In this document: piece after piece, positions 1 through 9,260 of the stretch | How the letters are laid out: each line of letters starts with the position of its first letter | Numbering within the stretch: the stretch's first letter is position 1 | DNA from: JANNRA01 sp031401035 | GTDB lineage: Bacteria; Desulfobacterota; Binatia; HRBIN30; CADEER01 | DNA: 40,418 nt | Assembly (NCBI GenBank): GCA_031401035.1 | Contig: JANNRA010000164.1 | Span: 1 to 40,418 of the forward strand | Direction of reading: 5' to 3' | The notes under the pieces: generated by a model | Databases searched by the model: none | What the model was told of the DNA's origin: nothing | The model's input: only the letters and a program-made list of their open reading frames with translations | Position numbers and translations under genes: made by a program

Positions 1-1
1 G

Positions 2-448
2 CCAACGACACCGCTCTACGCCTTCGGGCACGGCCTATCGTACACCCAGTTCACCTACGCCGATCTGTCGATCGCGCCCGGCGCGAGCGCGATCGACATC
101 GCCTGCCGCGTCAGCAACGCCGGCACTCGCGATGGCGAGGAGGTGGTGCAGCTCTATGTGCGCGACGTCGTCGCCAGCGTCACGCGGCCGGTCAAGCAGC
201 TCGTCGGCTTCGCCCGCGTGCCGTTGGCGGCGGGGGCCTCGACGCGCCTGCGGTTCACGCTCGACCTCAGCCAGCTCGCCTTCTTCGACGCCGACATGCG
301 CTTCGTCGTCGAGCCGGGCGAGTTCGAGGTCATGATCGGCGCCTCGTCCGCCGACCTCCGCCTGCGCGGCGGCTTCGTACTCGCCGGCCGGGTGCGCGAG
401 CTGCGCACCGCCGACCTGGTGCCGACCGATGTGGAGTGCGGCGCGTGA
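2..448 (+). CDS. Glycoside hydrolase family 3 (beta-glucosidase-like), C-terminal part only
   Basis: This is the 3' end of a gene that begins before the window; the open frame runs from base 2. The first residues contain FGHGLSYT, the conserved signature that precedes the C-terminal fibronectin type III-like domain of GH3 beta-glucosidases. The rest (CRVSNAGTRDGEEVVQLYV, then VKQLVGF) matches that Fn3-like domain. The family hydrolyses terminal beta-linked sugars; the catalytic domains lie outside the window, so substrate and export cannot be judged. The last residues, DVECGA, and the TGA stop are encoded inside a REP-like repeat (427-456), so the original C-terminus was probably replaced when the repeat/RAYT unit arrived. 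The domain call is confident, the exact enzyme is not. Confidence 0.85.
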   Translation, partial: PTTPLYAFGHGLSYTQFTYADLSIAPGASAIDIACRVSNAGTRDGEEVVQLYVRDVVASVTRPVKQLVGFARVPLAAGASTRLRFTLDLSQLAFFDADMRFVVEPGEFEVMIGASSADLRLRGGFVLAGRVRELRTADLVPTDVECGA

Positions 449-531
449 GCGCCGCTGTGCGGTGGCGGCGCGTCAGCGCCGCTCACGCAGCGCGAAGGCA
501 TAGCGGCGCTCACGCGCCGCACTCCACATCG
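427..531. repeat. REP-like inverted repeat pair (BIME-like) at the 3' side of the RAYT gene
   Basis: The 30 bases at 427-456 are a perfect reverse complement of the 30 bases at 502-531. The core GATGTGGAGTGCGGCGCG recurs at 1098-1115 on the other side of the transposase gene. Between the arms are further GCGGCGC / GCGCCGC palindromic pieces. Such paired GC-rich palindromes beside a RAYT gene are typical REP/BIME elements. The left arm holds the stop codon of the GH3 gene and the right arm holds the stop codon of the transposase gene. Confidence 0.8.
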
Positions 532-1040
532 CGCACGTGAACGTGGTCGGTCTTGAACGAATAGACCGTCTGCACGAACGGGGAGGATGCGGTGCTCTCG
601 AACCACGTGGCGGAGCACCACGGGTACAGCGCGGCTCGGGTCACCAAGCCGTGCTCGACCGCGTTCAGGTGCACGTAGGCAAGGCGCGCCAGGTATGAGC
701 CCTGGTTGGTGATCGCCGTGTCCCAGTAGTTCGCCCAGACCTGCCGGCCTGGAGTGCGGTCGGCGCGATTCACGACCGTCGCGGATCCAGCGTGGAGCCG
801 TCGCAGCAGGGGCCGCAGAGTCGCAGCGCCGCCAAGCGGGCAGTCGGCGACGAAGTGGTAGTGGTTCGAGAACACCGCCCAGGCTTGGAGTCGCCAGCCC
901 ATCTCCGCGGCCAGGGTGAGCACCCCGTCGTGCAGCACCTGCTCGCGCCCCCGGAACACCGGCCTGCGCCCGAGCGTGGCGGCGGTGACGATGAACGTCC
1001 CGTCCGCGGACAGCTCGTGCCTGGGCGCATGCGGCCACAT
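510..1040 (-). CDS. REP-associated tyrosine transposase (RAYT, Y1/IS200-like)
   Basis: This 176-residue protein has the HUH nuclease signature in NHYHFV near residue 60, a preceding strand AWAVFSN, and the C-terminal YLARLAYVHLNAVEHGLV segment typical of the Y1_Tnp / RAYT family, where the nucleophilic tyrosine and the YxHxNPVxxGLV helix sit. RAYTs are single-stranded DNA endonucleases thought to process and spread REP palindromes. The gene sits between REP-like repeats at 427-531 and 1097-1136, which supports the family call. Its last residues, DVECGA, and its stop are encoded by the repeat itself. The ATG at 1040 was chosen because MWPHAPRHELSADGTF resembles the start of the family; longer starts run through the upstream repeat. 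It appears intact. Confidence 0.85.
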   Translation of the reverse strand: MWPHAPRHELSADGTFIVTAATLGRRPVFRGREQVLHDGVLTLAAEMGWRLQAWAVFSNHYHFVADCPLGGAATLRPLLRRLHAGSATVVNRADRTPGRQVWANYWDTAITNQGSYLARLAYVHLNAVEHGLVTRAALYPWCSATWFESTASSPFVQTVYSFKTDHVHVRDVECGA

Positions 1041-1096
1041 ACGCCGCAGCCAGCCATACGGTATCCGGCCCCGGCAATCCCGTCACCGCATGCATC

Positions 1097-1136
1097 CGAT
1101 GTGGAGTGCGGCGCGTCAGCGCCCCACACCACATCG
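1097..1136. repeat. REP-like palindrome downstream of hppA
   Basis: An imperfect 40-base hairpin with stems of 8, 3 and 5 base pairs separated by single mismatches and a GTCA loop. Its left half repeats the core seen at 427-456 with one change (GCGTCAGCGCC against GCGTGAGCGCC). It lies directly after the hppA stop codon (1138-1140, minus strand) and so could also act as a transcription end or mRNA-stabilising hairpin for hppA. Together with 427-531 it brackets the RAYT gene. Confidence 0.75.
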
Positions 1137-1137
1137 G

Positions 1138-3570
<2,433 letters not shown>

Positions 3571-3588
3571 CGGGTGCTCCTTGTGGTT

Positions 3589-3608
3589 GCGGGTTGACGT
3601 AAACCCGC
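3589..3608 (-). promoter_or_regulatory. Hairpin in the hppA 5' leader
   Basis: A perfect 7-bp stem (GCGGGTT / AACCCGC) with a 6-base loop lies a few bases upstream of the hppA Shine-Dalgarno AAGGAG. It may affect mRNA stability or translation, or be a binding site. No known riboswitch class is recognised. Confidence 0.35.
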
Positions 3609-3679
3609 TGGAGGTACCCGATTCCCCGCCTGACTGCAAAGTACCCCCCACGGCCGCGGTCGGCCCTGGGGGGAGGGGT

Positions 3680-3728
3680 GCGCAGGCGCCGTCTGACCGG
3701 TTCCGCACCGGCCGGACGGCGCCTGCGC
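3680..3728 (-). terminator. Strong hairpin after the torF-like porin gene
   Basis: A 14-bp perfect stem (GCGCAGGCGCCGTC / GACGGCGCCTGCGC) with a further CCGGT/ACCGG inside the loop begins 18 bases past the stop codon of the porin gene on the minus strand. It lacks a clear U-run, so it is either a Rho-independent terminator of the GC-rich type or an mRNA 3' stabiliser. A smaller C6A/TG6 hairpin follows at 3644-3673 before hppA. Confidence 0.55.
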
Positions 3729-3746
3729 CCATCGCTCAGGAATGGA

Positions 3747-4565
3747 TCAGAAGGCGTACTTCGCCGCGAAAACAAAGCGGGCGCCGGCGTCGTGGACGTC
3801 CTTCACGTCGGTGTCGACGTAGCGGAAATCCAGCTTGAGATTGAACGGCAGGGCGGCGACCAGCCCCATGTTCCAGTCGAAGTAGTGCTGGTCGGCGAAG
3901 ATGTTCTCTTCGGTGTGGGTGTAACCGGCGTTGGCGTCGAAGCTCAGGTCGAAGCAGTTCTCGGCGCCCTCGAACGGGCACTTGACGGTACCGATCGGCA
4001 CGGCGAAGCCAACCGGCACGTACCAGCCGGTGCCGAGCAGGCCGTAGTAGTCCGGCGACCCGATGACGCCGGTGCTGACCGAGGCGACGTCGAAGTTGTA
4101 GCCGGCGAACAGACCGAACTCCCAGTAGCTGAACTGGTCGGCGCCCGGGTAGTAGAAGTAGGTGCTGGAGACCTTGTAGGTGAACTCGTCCAGCGCCCCC
4201 TGGTAGCCGCCGTAGAAGTCGCTTTCCATGTAGGCGTCTCCGAAATCGACCGGCGAGGCCCAGCCGCCTAGGAAGATGCCGCTGTCATGGTTCCAGTCGA
4301 TGCCGCCCTGCACCGCCATGTCGCGCTGCGTCTGCGACACGCCGCGGAAGGAGTAGTCGGTGACGTAGGCGATGTTGCCCGAGAAGCCACCCGGCATCCA
4401 ACTCGTCTCCTCGGCCGCCGCTTCCTCGGTCGCCTTGACCTGCTCGGCCGTGTCGACGCGCTCGGCCTCGCCGCCCGGCTCCTGCTCGTCTTGCGCCAGG
4501 ACCATTCCGGCGCTGAGCGCCAGCGCCAGGCAGCCGATCGCGGCCGCAGTTCCCGTGTTTCTCAT
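3747..4565 (-). CDS. TorF-family putative outer-membrane porin
   Basis: This 272-residue protein has a signal peptide (hydrophobic about 6-24, cleavage near VLAQ) and an acidic linker. A beta-barrel of short alternating strands follows, beginning GNIAYVTDYSFRGVSQTQ, the hallmark of the TorF / Gcw_chp family, and ends with the outer-membrane C-terminal aromatic, YAF. Members are proposed small-solute porins of the outer membrane. Tyr/Trp/Phe alternate through DFYGGYQGALDEFTYKVSSTY and later strands. The start at 4565 follows a strong GGGGGTC ribosome site 6-7 bases away; upstream ATGs give a non-barrel, Cys/Ser-rich extension. It lies upstream of hppA on the same strand but is separated from it by a strong hairpin. 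A divergent TetR gene starts 272 bases away and may regulate it. Confidence 0.88.
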   Translation of the reverse strand: MRNTGTAAAIGCLALALSAGMVLAQDEQEPGGEAERVDTAEQVKATEEAAAEETSWMPGGFSGNIAYVTDYSFRGVSQTQRDMAVQGGIDWNHDSGIFLGGWASPVDFGDAYMESDFYGGYQGALDEFTYKVSSTYFYYPGADQFSYWEFGLFAGYNFDVASVSTGVIGSPDYYGLLGTGWYVPVGFAVPIGTVKCPFEGAENCFDLSFDANAGYTHTEENIFADQHYFDWNMGLVAALPFNLKLDFRYVDTDVKDVHDAGARFVFAAKYAF

Positions 4566-4756
4566 CAGGTGACCCCCTTCTCCGGTGTCGCGTGCCGGAC
4601 GCCCTGCACGCGCCAGCCGCCGTTGTTGTGGTTGCGAACTGCAGGGCGACGAAGCAACCGCCATACCACCGCCGCAGCGACCAGACCGGCACTGCGTGCC
4701 ATCAGCGGCATCGATACCCTCGGTGTTGCTGCTTAATTCGGCGGCGACCAACGTGC

Positions 4757-4771
4757 CTGCTTCGTAAGCAG
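4757..4771. promoter_or_regulatory. 15-bp palindrome, candidate operator between porin gene and tetR
   Basis: CTGCTTCGTAAGCAG is a perfect inverted repeat (6-bp arms, 3-bp centre) in the divergent intergenic region between the porin gene and the TetR gene. TetR-family repressors usually bind such sites near their own gene. This is an inference from position and symmetry only. Confidence 0.35.
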
Positions 4772-4794
4772 TGCGGTCCAATGATGCCAGAAAC

Positions 4795-4812
4795 AAACAG
4801 GTTTGACTGTTT
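4795..4812. promoter_or_regulatory. AAACAG-N6-CTGTTT palindrome overlapping the tetR promoter
   Basis: Perfect 6-bp arms with a 6-bp centre. The repeat overlaps the candidate -35 element TTGACT (4803-4808) of the tetR gene, the expected position of an autorepression operator. It stands out as AT-richer than its surroundings. Confidence 0.4.
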
Positions 4813-4831
4813 TTTCTAGGCAAAGTAGAGC
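4803..4831 (+). promoter_or_regulatory. Candidate sigma-70-type promoter of tetR
   Basis: TTGACT (4803-4808), 17-base spacer, TAGAGC (4826-4831). Transcription would begin close to the ATG at 4838, which would make the tetR mRNA leaderless; consistent with this, no Shine-Dalgarno is seen before the ATG. The -10 match is only partial. Confidence 0.35.
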
Positions 4832-4837
4832 CGCTGC

Positions 4838-5458
4838 ATGCCGCGAAGGAGCCAGGCCGAGCGCAGTGCCGCAACGCAGGCGAAGCTGCTCGACGCGGCG
4901 CTCGACTGCCTGGTCGAGTGCGGCTACGCGAGGACCACGACGACCGTGGTGGCGCGGCGCGCCGGCGTGTCGCGCGGCGCGCAGCTGCACCACTATCCGA
5001 CCCGCACCGCCCTGGTCGCCGCGGCGGTTGAGCACCTCTTCGCGCGCCTGACGCGCGACTACCAGGACGGCTTCGCCGCCCTGCCGCCGCAGGCCGATCG
5101 GCTGCGCGCCGGCATCGACCTGTTGTGGTCGGTGATGAGCGCGCCGCACTATCCCGCCGCCGTCGAACTGTTCACCGCCGCCCGCACCGACGACGACCTG
5201 CGCGCGCACCTGACGCCGATCGCCGCCCGCCATCAGGCCAACGTCGCGCACCTGGCACGCGCCTATTTTCCCGCCGCGGCGCGGCGCGGCGCGCGCTTCG
5301 ACGCCGCCCTGGCGATGATCCTCGACGCCATGCAGGGCATGGCCTCGGCGCGCGTCATCGCGCGCGGTGGTCCGGACGAGGCGGCGCGCGTCGCGACGCT
5401 GCACGACATCGCCGCCCACCTGATCGACCCAGCGGGGCTGACCGAAGCACGCGCATGA
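4838..5458 (+). CDS. TetR/AcrR-family transcriptional regulator
   Basis: This 206-residue protein has an N-terminal helix-turn-helix (about residues 10-57): LLDAALDCLVECGYARTTTT, then VARRAGVSRGAQLHHYPTR, where the recognition helix resembles that of TetR proteins that act on lipid or xenobiotic genes (SRGAxxHHFPxKxxL). The remaining helical part is the ligand-binding/dimerisation domain. It overlaps the next gene (desaturase relic) by ATGA at 5455-5458, so the two are co-transcribed. Two palindromes in the upstream divergent region are candidate operators. The ligand is unknown. Confidence 0.92.
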   Translation: MPRRSQAERSAATQAKLLDAALDCLVECGYARTTTTVVARRAGVSRGAQLHHYPTRTALVAAAVEHLFARLTRDYQDGFAALPPQADRLRAGIDLLWSVMSAPHYPAAVELFTAARTDDDLRAHLTPIAARHQANVAHLARAYFPAAARRGARFDAALAMILDAMQGMASARVIARGGPDEAARVATLHDIAAHLIDPAGLTEARA

Positions 5459-6060
5459 CCATCGATCCGACCGTCTATGCGATCCCCGCCTTCATCGTCC
5501 TGATGGGGCTCGAGGGCGTGCTCGCCGCGCGCCGGCCCTACCGCGGCTACGAGGCGCGCGACACGCGCGCCAGCCTGACCATGGGCATCGGCAACGTCCT
5601 CACCGCCATCGCCTTCAACACGCTGTACCAGTTCTGGGTCCACACCGAGCTCGTCGGCCGCATCGGCCCGTTCGAGCGGGTGTTCAACACCGCCTCGCAT
5701 CATCGCGTGCACCATGGCGCCAACCCCGAGTATCTCGACCGCAACCACGCCGGCATCCTGATCACCTGGGACAAGCTGTTCGGTACCTTCGAACCCGAAC
5801 GCGCCCCGGTGCGCTACGGCCTGACGTATAATCTCGACTCCTTCGCGCCGCTGCACATCGCCTTCCACGAATGGGCGGCGCTGTGGCGTGACGTACGGCG
5901 GGCGCCGACCTGGCGGGCGCGACTCGGCCACATCTTCGGCCCGCCGGGCTGGAGCCCGGACGGGTCGACGCTGACCGCGGCGCAACTGCGAGCCCGCGCC
6001 GCGCGCCGATCAGTTGACCAGACGCCCGCGCCCGCCGTATGCGGCGCGCAAGCGATATGA
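5455..6060 (+). pseudogene. Sterol desaturase / fatty acid hydroxylase family, internal in-frame deletion
   Basis: The reading frame is open for 201 residues, but the family is normally about 270-300. The N-terminus (YAIPAFIVLMGLEGVLAARRPYRGYEARDTRASLTMGIGNVL) and the C-terminal half (LYQFWVHTELVGRIGPFERVFNT, SHHRVHHGANPEYLDRNHAG, ITWDKLFGTFEPE) are textbook family sequence. Around GIGNVL-TAIAFNTLYQFW (about residues 47-60) the family's central transmembrane segments and the first histidine clusters (the HRxxHE and HxxHH boxes) are absent. Only the last histidine box remains, so the di-iron site cannot form and the product is probably inactive. It is translationally coupled to tetR upstream (ATGA) and to the next small gene (ATGA at 6057-6060). 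It could be a real deletion or an assembly collapse; it is called a pseudogene although the frame is intact. Confidence 0.75.
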
Positions 6061-6359
6061 AGTCAGAGGTCTGGATCTACGACGCCAACGGCGGCGTCCA
6101 CGACGGGTGGCTCGAACTGATCGAGGAAGCCGGCCAGTTGCGCCCAGCCGACCGCGGCTGGGGCATCGTCGCGGTCTTTCCCCCGGAAGGTGGCGCGCCC
6201 GGCACCAGCCGCGTCGTGCTGTGGGCGGACCAGCGCGACAAGTACCTCGCCCGCATCGACCTCGGCGAGCTGCACCGCTGGGTGATCTGCGAGCGCCTGC
6301 CCGCCCTGTTGCGGGCGCTGCCATCCTTCGACGCCCTGGTCCGCCTCGGCCGCGCCTGA
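6057..6359 (+). CDS. Small conserved-looking hypothetical protein
   Basis: A 100-residue soluble protein with no signal peptide or membrane segment and no domain I recognise. Its start ATG overlaps the stop of the preceding gene (ATGA), which places it third in the tetR-desaturase operon and argues that it is a real gene. The sequence is rich in aromatic and acidic residues (VWIYDANGGVHDGWLELIEE, then DKYLARIDLGELHRWVICER) and suggests a small alpha/beta fold. Function unknown. Confidence 0.7.
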   Translation: MKSEVWIYDANGGVHDGWLELIEEAGQLRPADRGWGIVAVFPPEGGAPGTSRVVLWADQRDKYLARIDLGELHRWVICERLPALLRALPSFDALVRLGRA

Positions 6360-6375
6360 GGCGGCAACGCGCCCG

Positions 6376-7049
6376 TCAGAGGAGCGAGCCGAACTCGGCG
6401 AAGACCGTGTAGTACGGACTGCGCGACACCTCGACGCTCTGGCCGACGACGCCGGGCAGCGGAATGGTGCCGAGCGCGCCGGCGAGGTCCGGCAGCACCC
6501 CGGTGAGGACGGTCGGCACGAGCGCCGCGACCGCGGCTTCGCTGCTGCCGAGTGGGTTGACGAGGACGGCGACCGTCACGTCGGCGGGCGCCGGCGCGGC
6601 GAGGGCGAAGGTCAGACCGGCCCCGTCGACGGCGAGGGCGACGTCGAAACGCGCCTCGACGGCAGCGCCGAGGTGGACGATCTCGCCGACGCTGGGGTTC
6701 TCGACCACGTCGAGTCGCAGGTGGCCGAGGCGAAGCTCGGCAGGCTTCCCGCCTGGCATTTCAGCAGCTCGCTGGCCAGCACGCTCAGCCGGCGCTTCGC
6801 CGTGCGCCCCTTGGCGTCGCCCGCGACGCAGGCTTCCACTGTCGGCAGCGCGCCGAGATCGCCCTTCGCTGCCTGCTTGAGGCAGTTGAGGATCAATGTC
6901 CCCTGCGTCTTCGCCAACGTCGCGGTGCCCTTGTCCACCGCCGTCACGCAGCGCCGCTCGCCCGGGCTGAGTGGCAGCGCCGACGCCGCGGACGCGGTGG
7001 CAATGAAGACAACGGCGACGGCGAGGTGCGTAACCCGAGACATGCCCAT
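6376..7049 (-). pseudogene. Secreted Cys-module protein, frameshifted or hybrid
   Basis: Two overlapping minus-strand frames make one interrupted gene. The 5' part (start 7049 or 7043) encodes a signal peptide (VTHLAVAVVFIATASAASA) and a module with regularly placed cysteines: ERRCVTAVDKGTATLAKTQG, LNCLKQAAKGDLG, VEACVAGDAKGRTAKRR, LLKCQ. I recall this module from secreted proteins of uncultured delta-proteobacterial lineages. Near 6720-6770 the coherent sequence moves to another frame and continues as LRLDVVENPSVGEIVHLG through SEAAVAALVPTVLTGVLPDL and PLPGVVGQSVEVSR to a stop at 6376. That C-terminal half looks like the end of a larger beta-rich surface protein. A frameshift or a deletion joining two genes explains this. 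Function unknown. Confidence 0.6.
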
Positions 7050-7131
7050 AGGGGCGGGGTCTAGCCGACGCCGGTCCGGTTTCTCGAACGATATCTGGCG
7101 CCGACATGCATCGGTCGCCGGCCCGATCGCC

Positions 7132-8055
7132 TCAGCCGGCGAGCTCGAACAGGCCGTCGGCCAGTTCGACGATGCGCTCGCGGTGCGCCAGGCGCTGGCG
7201 CCAGAGCTGGGGAATTCCGTGTTCGCCATGAAAGGCGCCGGCGAGCTGTCCATAGATCGCCCCGGTGGTGTCGGCATCGTCGCCGAGGTTGACGGCCAGC
7301 AGGGCCCCCTCGCGGAACGACTGCGTGCGATGGAAGGCCCACAGGGCGGCCTCCAGCGAGCGGACGACGTGGCCGGTGCCGCGGATCTGCGGCGGCTCGC
7401 GCGTCAGGAACGATCCCTGCGCGATCGCCGCGATCGCCGGCGACAGCGGCGCGGCCAGCCAGCATCCGGCGGCGGGTTCGAAGCACCCGTCGAGCAGCGC
7501 CGCTTTCGACCGCCCCTGGATCGCCCCCACCAGCAGGGCGCCGAAGTAGCGGCACGCGTCGACGGAATCGCGCACGCCGTGCGTGGTGCGCGAGCTCTCG
7601 CCGCACCGCTGCACCGCCACGCGCGGATCGGCGGCGAAGGCCAGCGCCGCCGGCGCCAGACGCATCAGCGCGCCGTTGCCAGCCGAGTGCGGATCGGTCG
7701 CGCCGCTGAATGGCTCGCCGGTCTGCTCGAAGCGCCGCAGCGCTGCGGCGACGGTGTTGCCGATGTCGAAGCAGTGCCCGGTGCTACTCAGGTACCCCTC
7801 GCGCCACCAGCGCAGGTAGCGCTGTATCTGGTCGCGAGCGTCGAAGACGCGCCGCTCGACCAGGCTCTCCGCCAGGCACAGGGCCATCGACGTGTCGTCG
7901 GTCCACTCACCCGGGCGGAGGTCGTAGGGACCGCCGCCGATCATATCGTCGATCGGAGTGAACGAACCGGGCGGACGGAACTCGAGCGTCGTGCCGAGCG
8001 CGTCGCCGGCCGCCAACCCGAGCAGGGCGCCACGGTAGCGCTCGACGGCGTTCAT
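7132..8055 (-). CDS. ADP-ribosylglycohydrolase family protein (DraG/ARH-like)
   Basis: This 307-residue protein of normal family length removes ADP-ribose from modified proteins or related adducts using two Mg ions. Metal-binding motifs are intact: GEWTDDTSM near residue 50 and NLGDDADTTGAIYGQLAGA near residue 250; the N-terminus RYRGALLGLAAGDALGTTLEF is characteristic. The start at 8055 (MNAVERYRG) was chosen because the family motif begins directly after it. An alternative ATG at 8112 would add 19 unrelated residues, but it overlaps the stop of an upstream relic (ATGGCTGA). No partner ADP-ribosyltransferase (such as DraT) is in the window, so the target is unknown. Confidence 0.92.
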   Translation of the reverse strand: MNAVERYRGALLGLAAGDALGTTLEFRPPGSFTPIDDMIGGGPYDLRPGEWTDDTSMALCLAESLVERRVFDARDQIQRYLRWWREGYLSSTGHCFDIGNTVAAALRRFEQTGEPFSGATDPHSAGNGALMRLAPAALAFAADPRVAVQRCGESSRTTHGVRDSVDACRYFGALLVGAIQGRSKAALLDGCFEPAAGCWLAAPLSPAIAAIAQGSFLTREPPQIRGTGHVVRSLEAALWAFHRTQSFREGALLAVNLGDDADTTGAIYGQLAGAFHGEHGIPQLWRQRLAHRERIVELADGLFELAG

Positions 8056-8104
8056 CGACCGCCCCGTCGCGGTCTGGTCGCAGGCGCTGCGGCGCGCGAT
8101 CGCG

Positions 8105-8285
8105 TCAGCCATTTAGTCCGGCCGCCTGCCAATGCTGCTCCGCGACGTCCATCATCCTCCGCGCTGAAGATCGAACTGTCCGACGTGGCGATGCGCCCCC
8201 TCCGCGCTCCCGCCGCGCGGCGAAAGCGCTCGACGTCGGTCGGCAGCCCACTGGCGAGCAGACGCACGTTGACCCAGTTCGCCAT
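8105..8285 (-). pseudogene. Small frameshifted remnant beginning MANWVNVRL
   Basis: An ATG at 8285 opens a frame reading MANWVNVRLLASGLPTDVER and on to SSIFSAED. Natural-looking sequence then shifts frame to MMDVAEQHWQAAGLNG with a TGA at 8105-8107. The start recalls the MxNWxxNRL opening of Api92-like small proteins; this is a weak similarity by eye. The piece lies between selC and the ADP-ribosylglycohydrolase gene. It may be a single-base frameshift in a roughly 60-residue gene, or chance. Confidence 0.3.
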
Positions 8286-8331
8286 CGCACCCGCCTCATG
8301 GCACTGCCACCGGTGCCAGCTCGATGCGAAG

Positions 8332-8426
8332 TGGCGGAGAAGGGAAGGAGTCGAACCTTCCGTCCCGCTTGCGCGAGACCACGCGGTTTTGAAGACCGGG
8401 AGGGCCACCGGGCCCCATCCTTCTCC
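8332..8426 (-). tRNA. selC: tRNA-Sec (anticodon TCA)
   Basis: Read on the minus strand, the 95 bases fold as a bacterial selenocysteine tRNA. The acceptor stem is 8 bp (GGAGAAGG / CCTTCTCC). The T arm is GAAGG-TTCGACT-CCTTC, giving the 8+5 arrangement special to tRNA-Sec. The extended D stem is GGGCC-CGGT-GGCCC, the anticodon loop is CTTCAAA with anticodon TCA, and the long variable arm is GTCTCGC-GCAA-GCGGGAC. A discriminator G and an encoded CCA complete it. It decodes UGA with SelB and a SECIS hairpin. It starts 17 bases after the stop of the EIIA-like gene on the same strand. A selenoprotein candidate is present at 26270-26803; selA, selB and selD are not in the window. Confidence 0.96.
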
Positions 8427-8443
8427 GGAGGGTGCAGCGCCGC

Positions 8444-8914
8444 TCAGGCCGGGCCGCCGTTCTCGCCGCGCAGCACACGCAGCGCGGCGGCGACGTCGGC
8501 GGCCTCTTTCAGGCCGCGGCGTGTGGCGTCGGACTGCAGCAGCAGCGAGACGCCGGCGAGCGTGTTGAGGTGGTCGCCGACCAACTCCGGGGCGGACAGG
8601 ACGATGATCATGATCGAAATCGGCACGCCGGTCATGGCGTGGTAGAGCGGCGTCGGCGCCGCGGCGAGGGCGGAGATGACCCCATCGACCCCTTCGACCC
8701 GAGCGTGCGGCACGCTGACGCCGATCTCGACGATGGCGGTGCTGGCGATCGCCTCGCGGTCGCAGACCGCTTGCACGGCGCGCTCGCGCACAACGGCGTC
8801 GAGACAGCGGTTCGCGACCAACAGGTCGACGAGAGTACCGACGGCGTCCTCGAACGAGCCGCTCGACGGCCGCAGGGCGACCCCGCCGGCGGCAATCATC
8901 TCAACCGCGCGCAT
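8444..8914 (-). CDS. PTS EIIA domain protein (PtsN / fructose-type)
   Basis: This 156-residue protein is the size of a stand-alone EIIA-Ntr. The phospho-accepting histidine lies in IVEIGVSVPHARVEGVDG (about residue 78), the usual TAIGxGxAIPHxR position. The C-terminal half (PISIMIIVLSAPELVGDHLN, then LKEAADVAAALRVL) matches the conserved ILLxxPxxxxxxHLxxLAxL and LRxAxSxxE regions. In bacteria without sugar permeases, such proteins act in regulatory phosphorelays rather than transport. The start at 8914 is preferred over 8899 for length; neither has a strong ribosome site. selC follows 17 bases downstream. Confidence 0.85.
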   Translation of the reverse strand: MRAVEMIAAGGVALRPSSGSFEDAVGTLVDLLVANRCLDAVVRERAVQAVCDREAIASTAIVEIGVSVPHARVEGVDGVISALAAAPTPLYHAMTGVPISIMIIVLSAPELVGDHLNTLAGVSLLLQSDATRRGLKEAADVAAALRVLRGENGGPA

Positions 8915-9260
8915 GCGTCCACCGCCGCCGCGCCGGCCGAGCCGACCGGTTGAGTCCGTCGCGTCGGCTGATCTCTGGCGTGCGCACACTTGTTGTTTTT
9001 CCCTACTCACCAGCCAGCCGCAAGGGCTTTGCGCAGCCGACCTGCTCCGCAGCGTGACTCTCCCCCTCCCCCGGGATCGGCGACCTCGGGCGTAACGCGG
9101 CCGCGGCGACGGGTCGGACACGTCACCTCACATGCCAGTGTCGGAAAATCGCCGCTCCGCCGCTGGCGCGCCTGAGACAGCCGGGCGCGGGCATGCCGGC
9201 GCCACCCGGCGCCGCCGCGGCCCTGATGGTATGCGAATTGCGACAACGCGTGCCGTGCAG
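8915..9260. other. Divergent intergenic region between the EIIA gene and the PilZ-like gene
   Basis: About 346 bases between two divergent genes. It has an AT-richer patch around 8985-9008 (TTGTTGTTTTTCCC) that could hold promoters, but no convincing -35/-10 pair or palindrome was seen. The PilZ-like frame is open back to an ATG at 9132 (also ATG at 9231), so part of this stretch could be coding if translation starts earlier; the Arg/Gly-rich translation argues against that. Confidence 0.4.

Noticed and set aside
6673..8568. 631-codon plus-strand frame
   Set aside because: It crosses the selC gene, the ADP-ribosylglycohydrolase gene and relics on the other strand and has no domain; a shadow.
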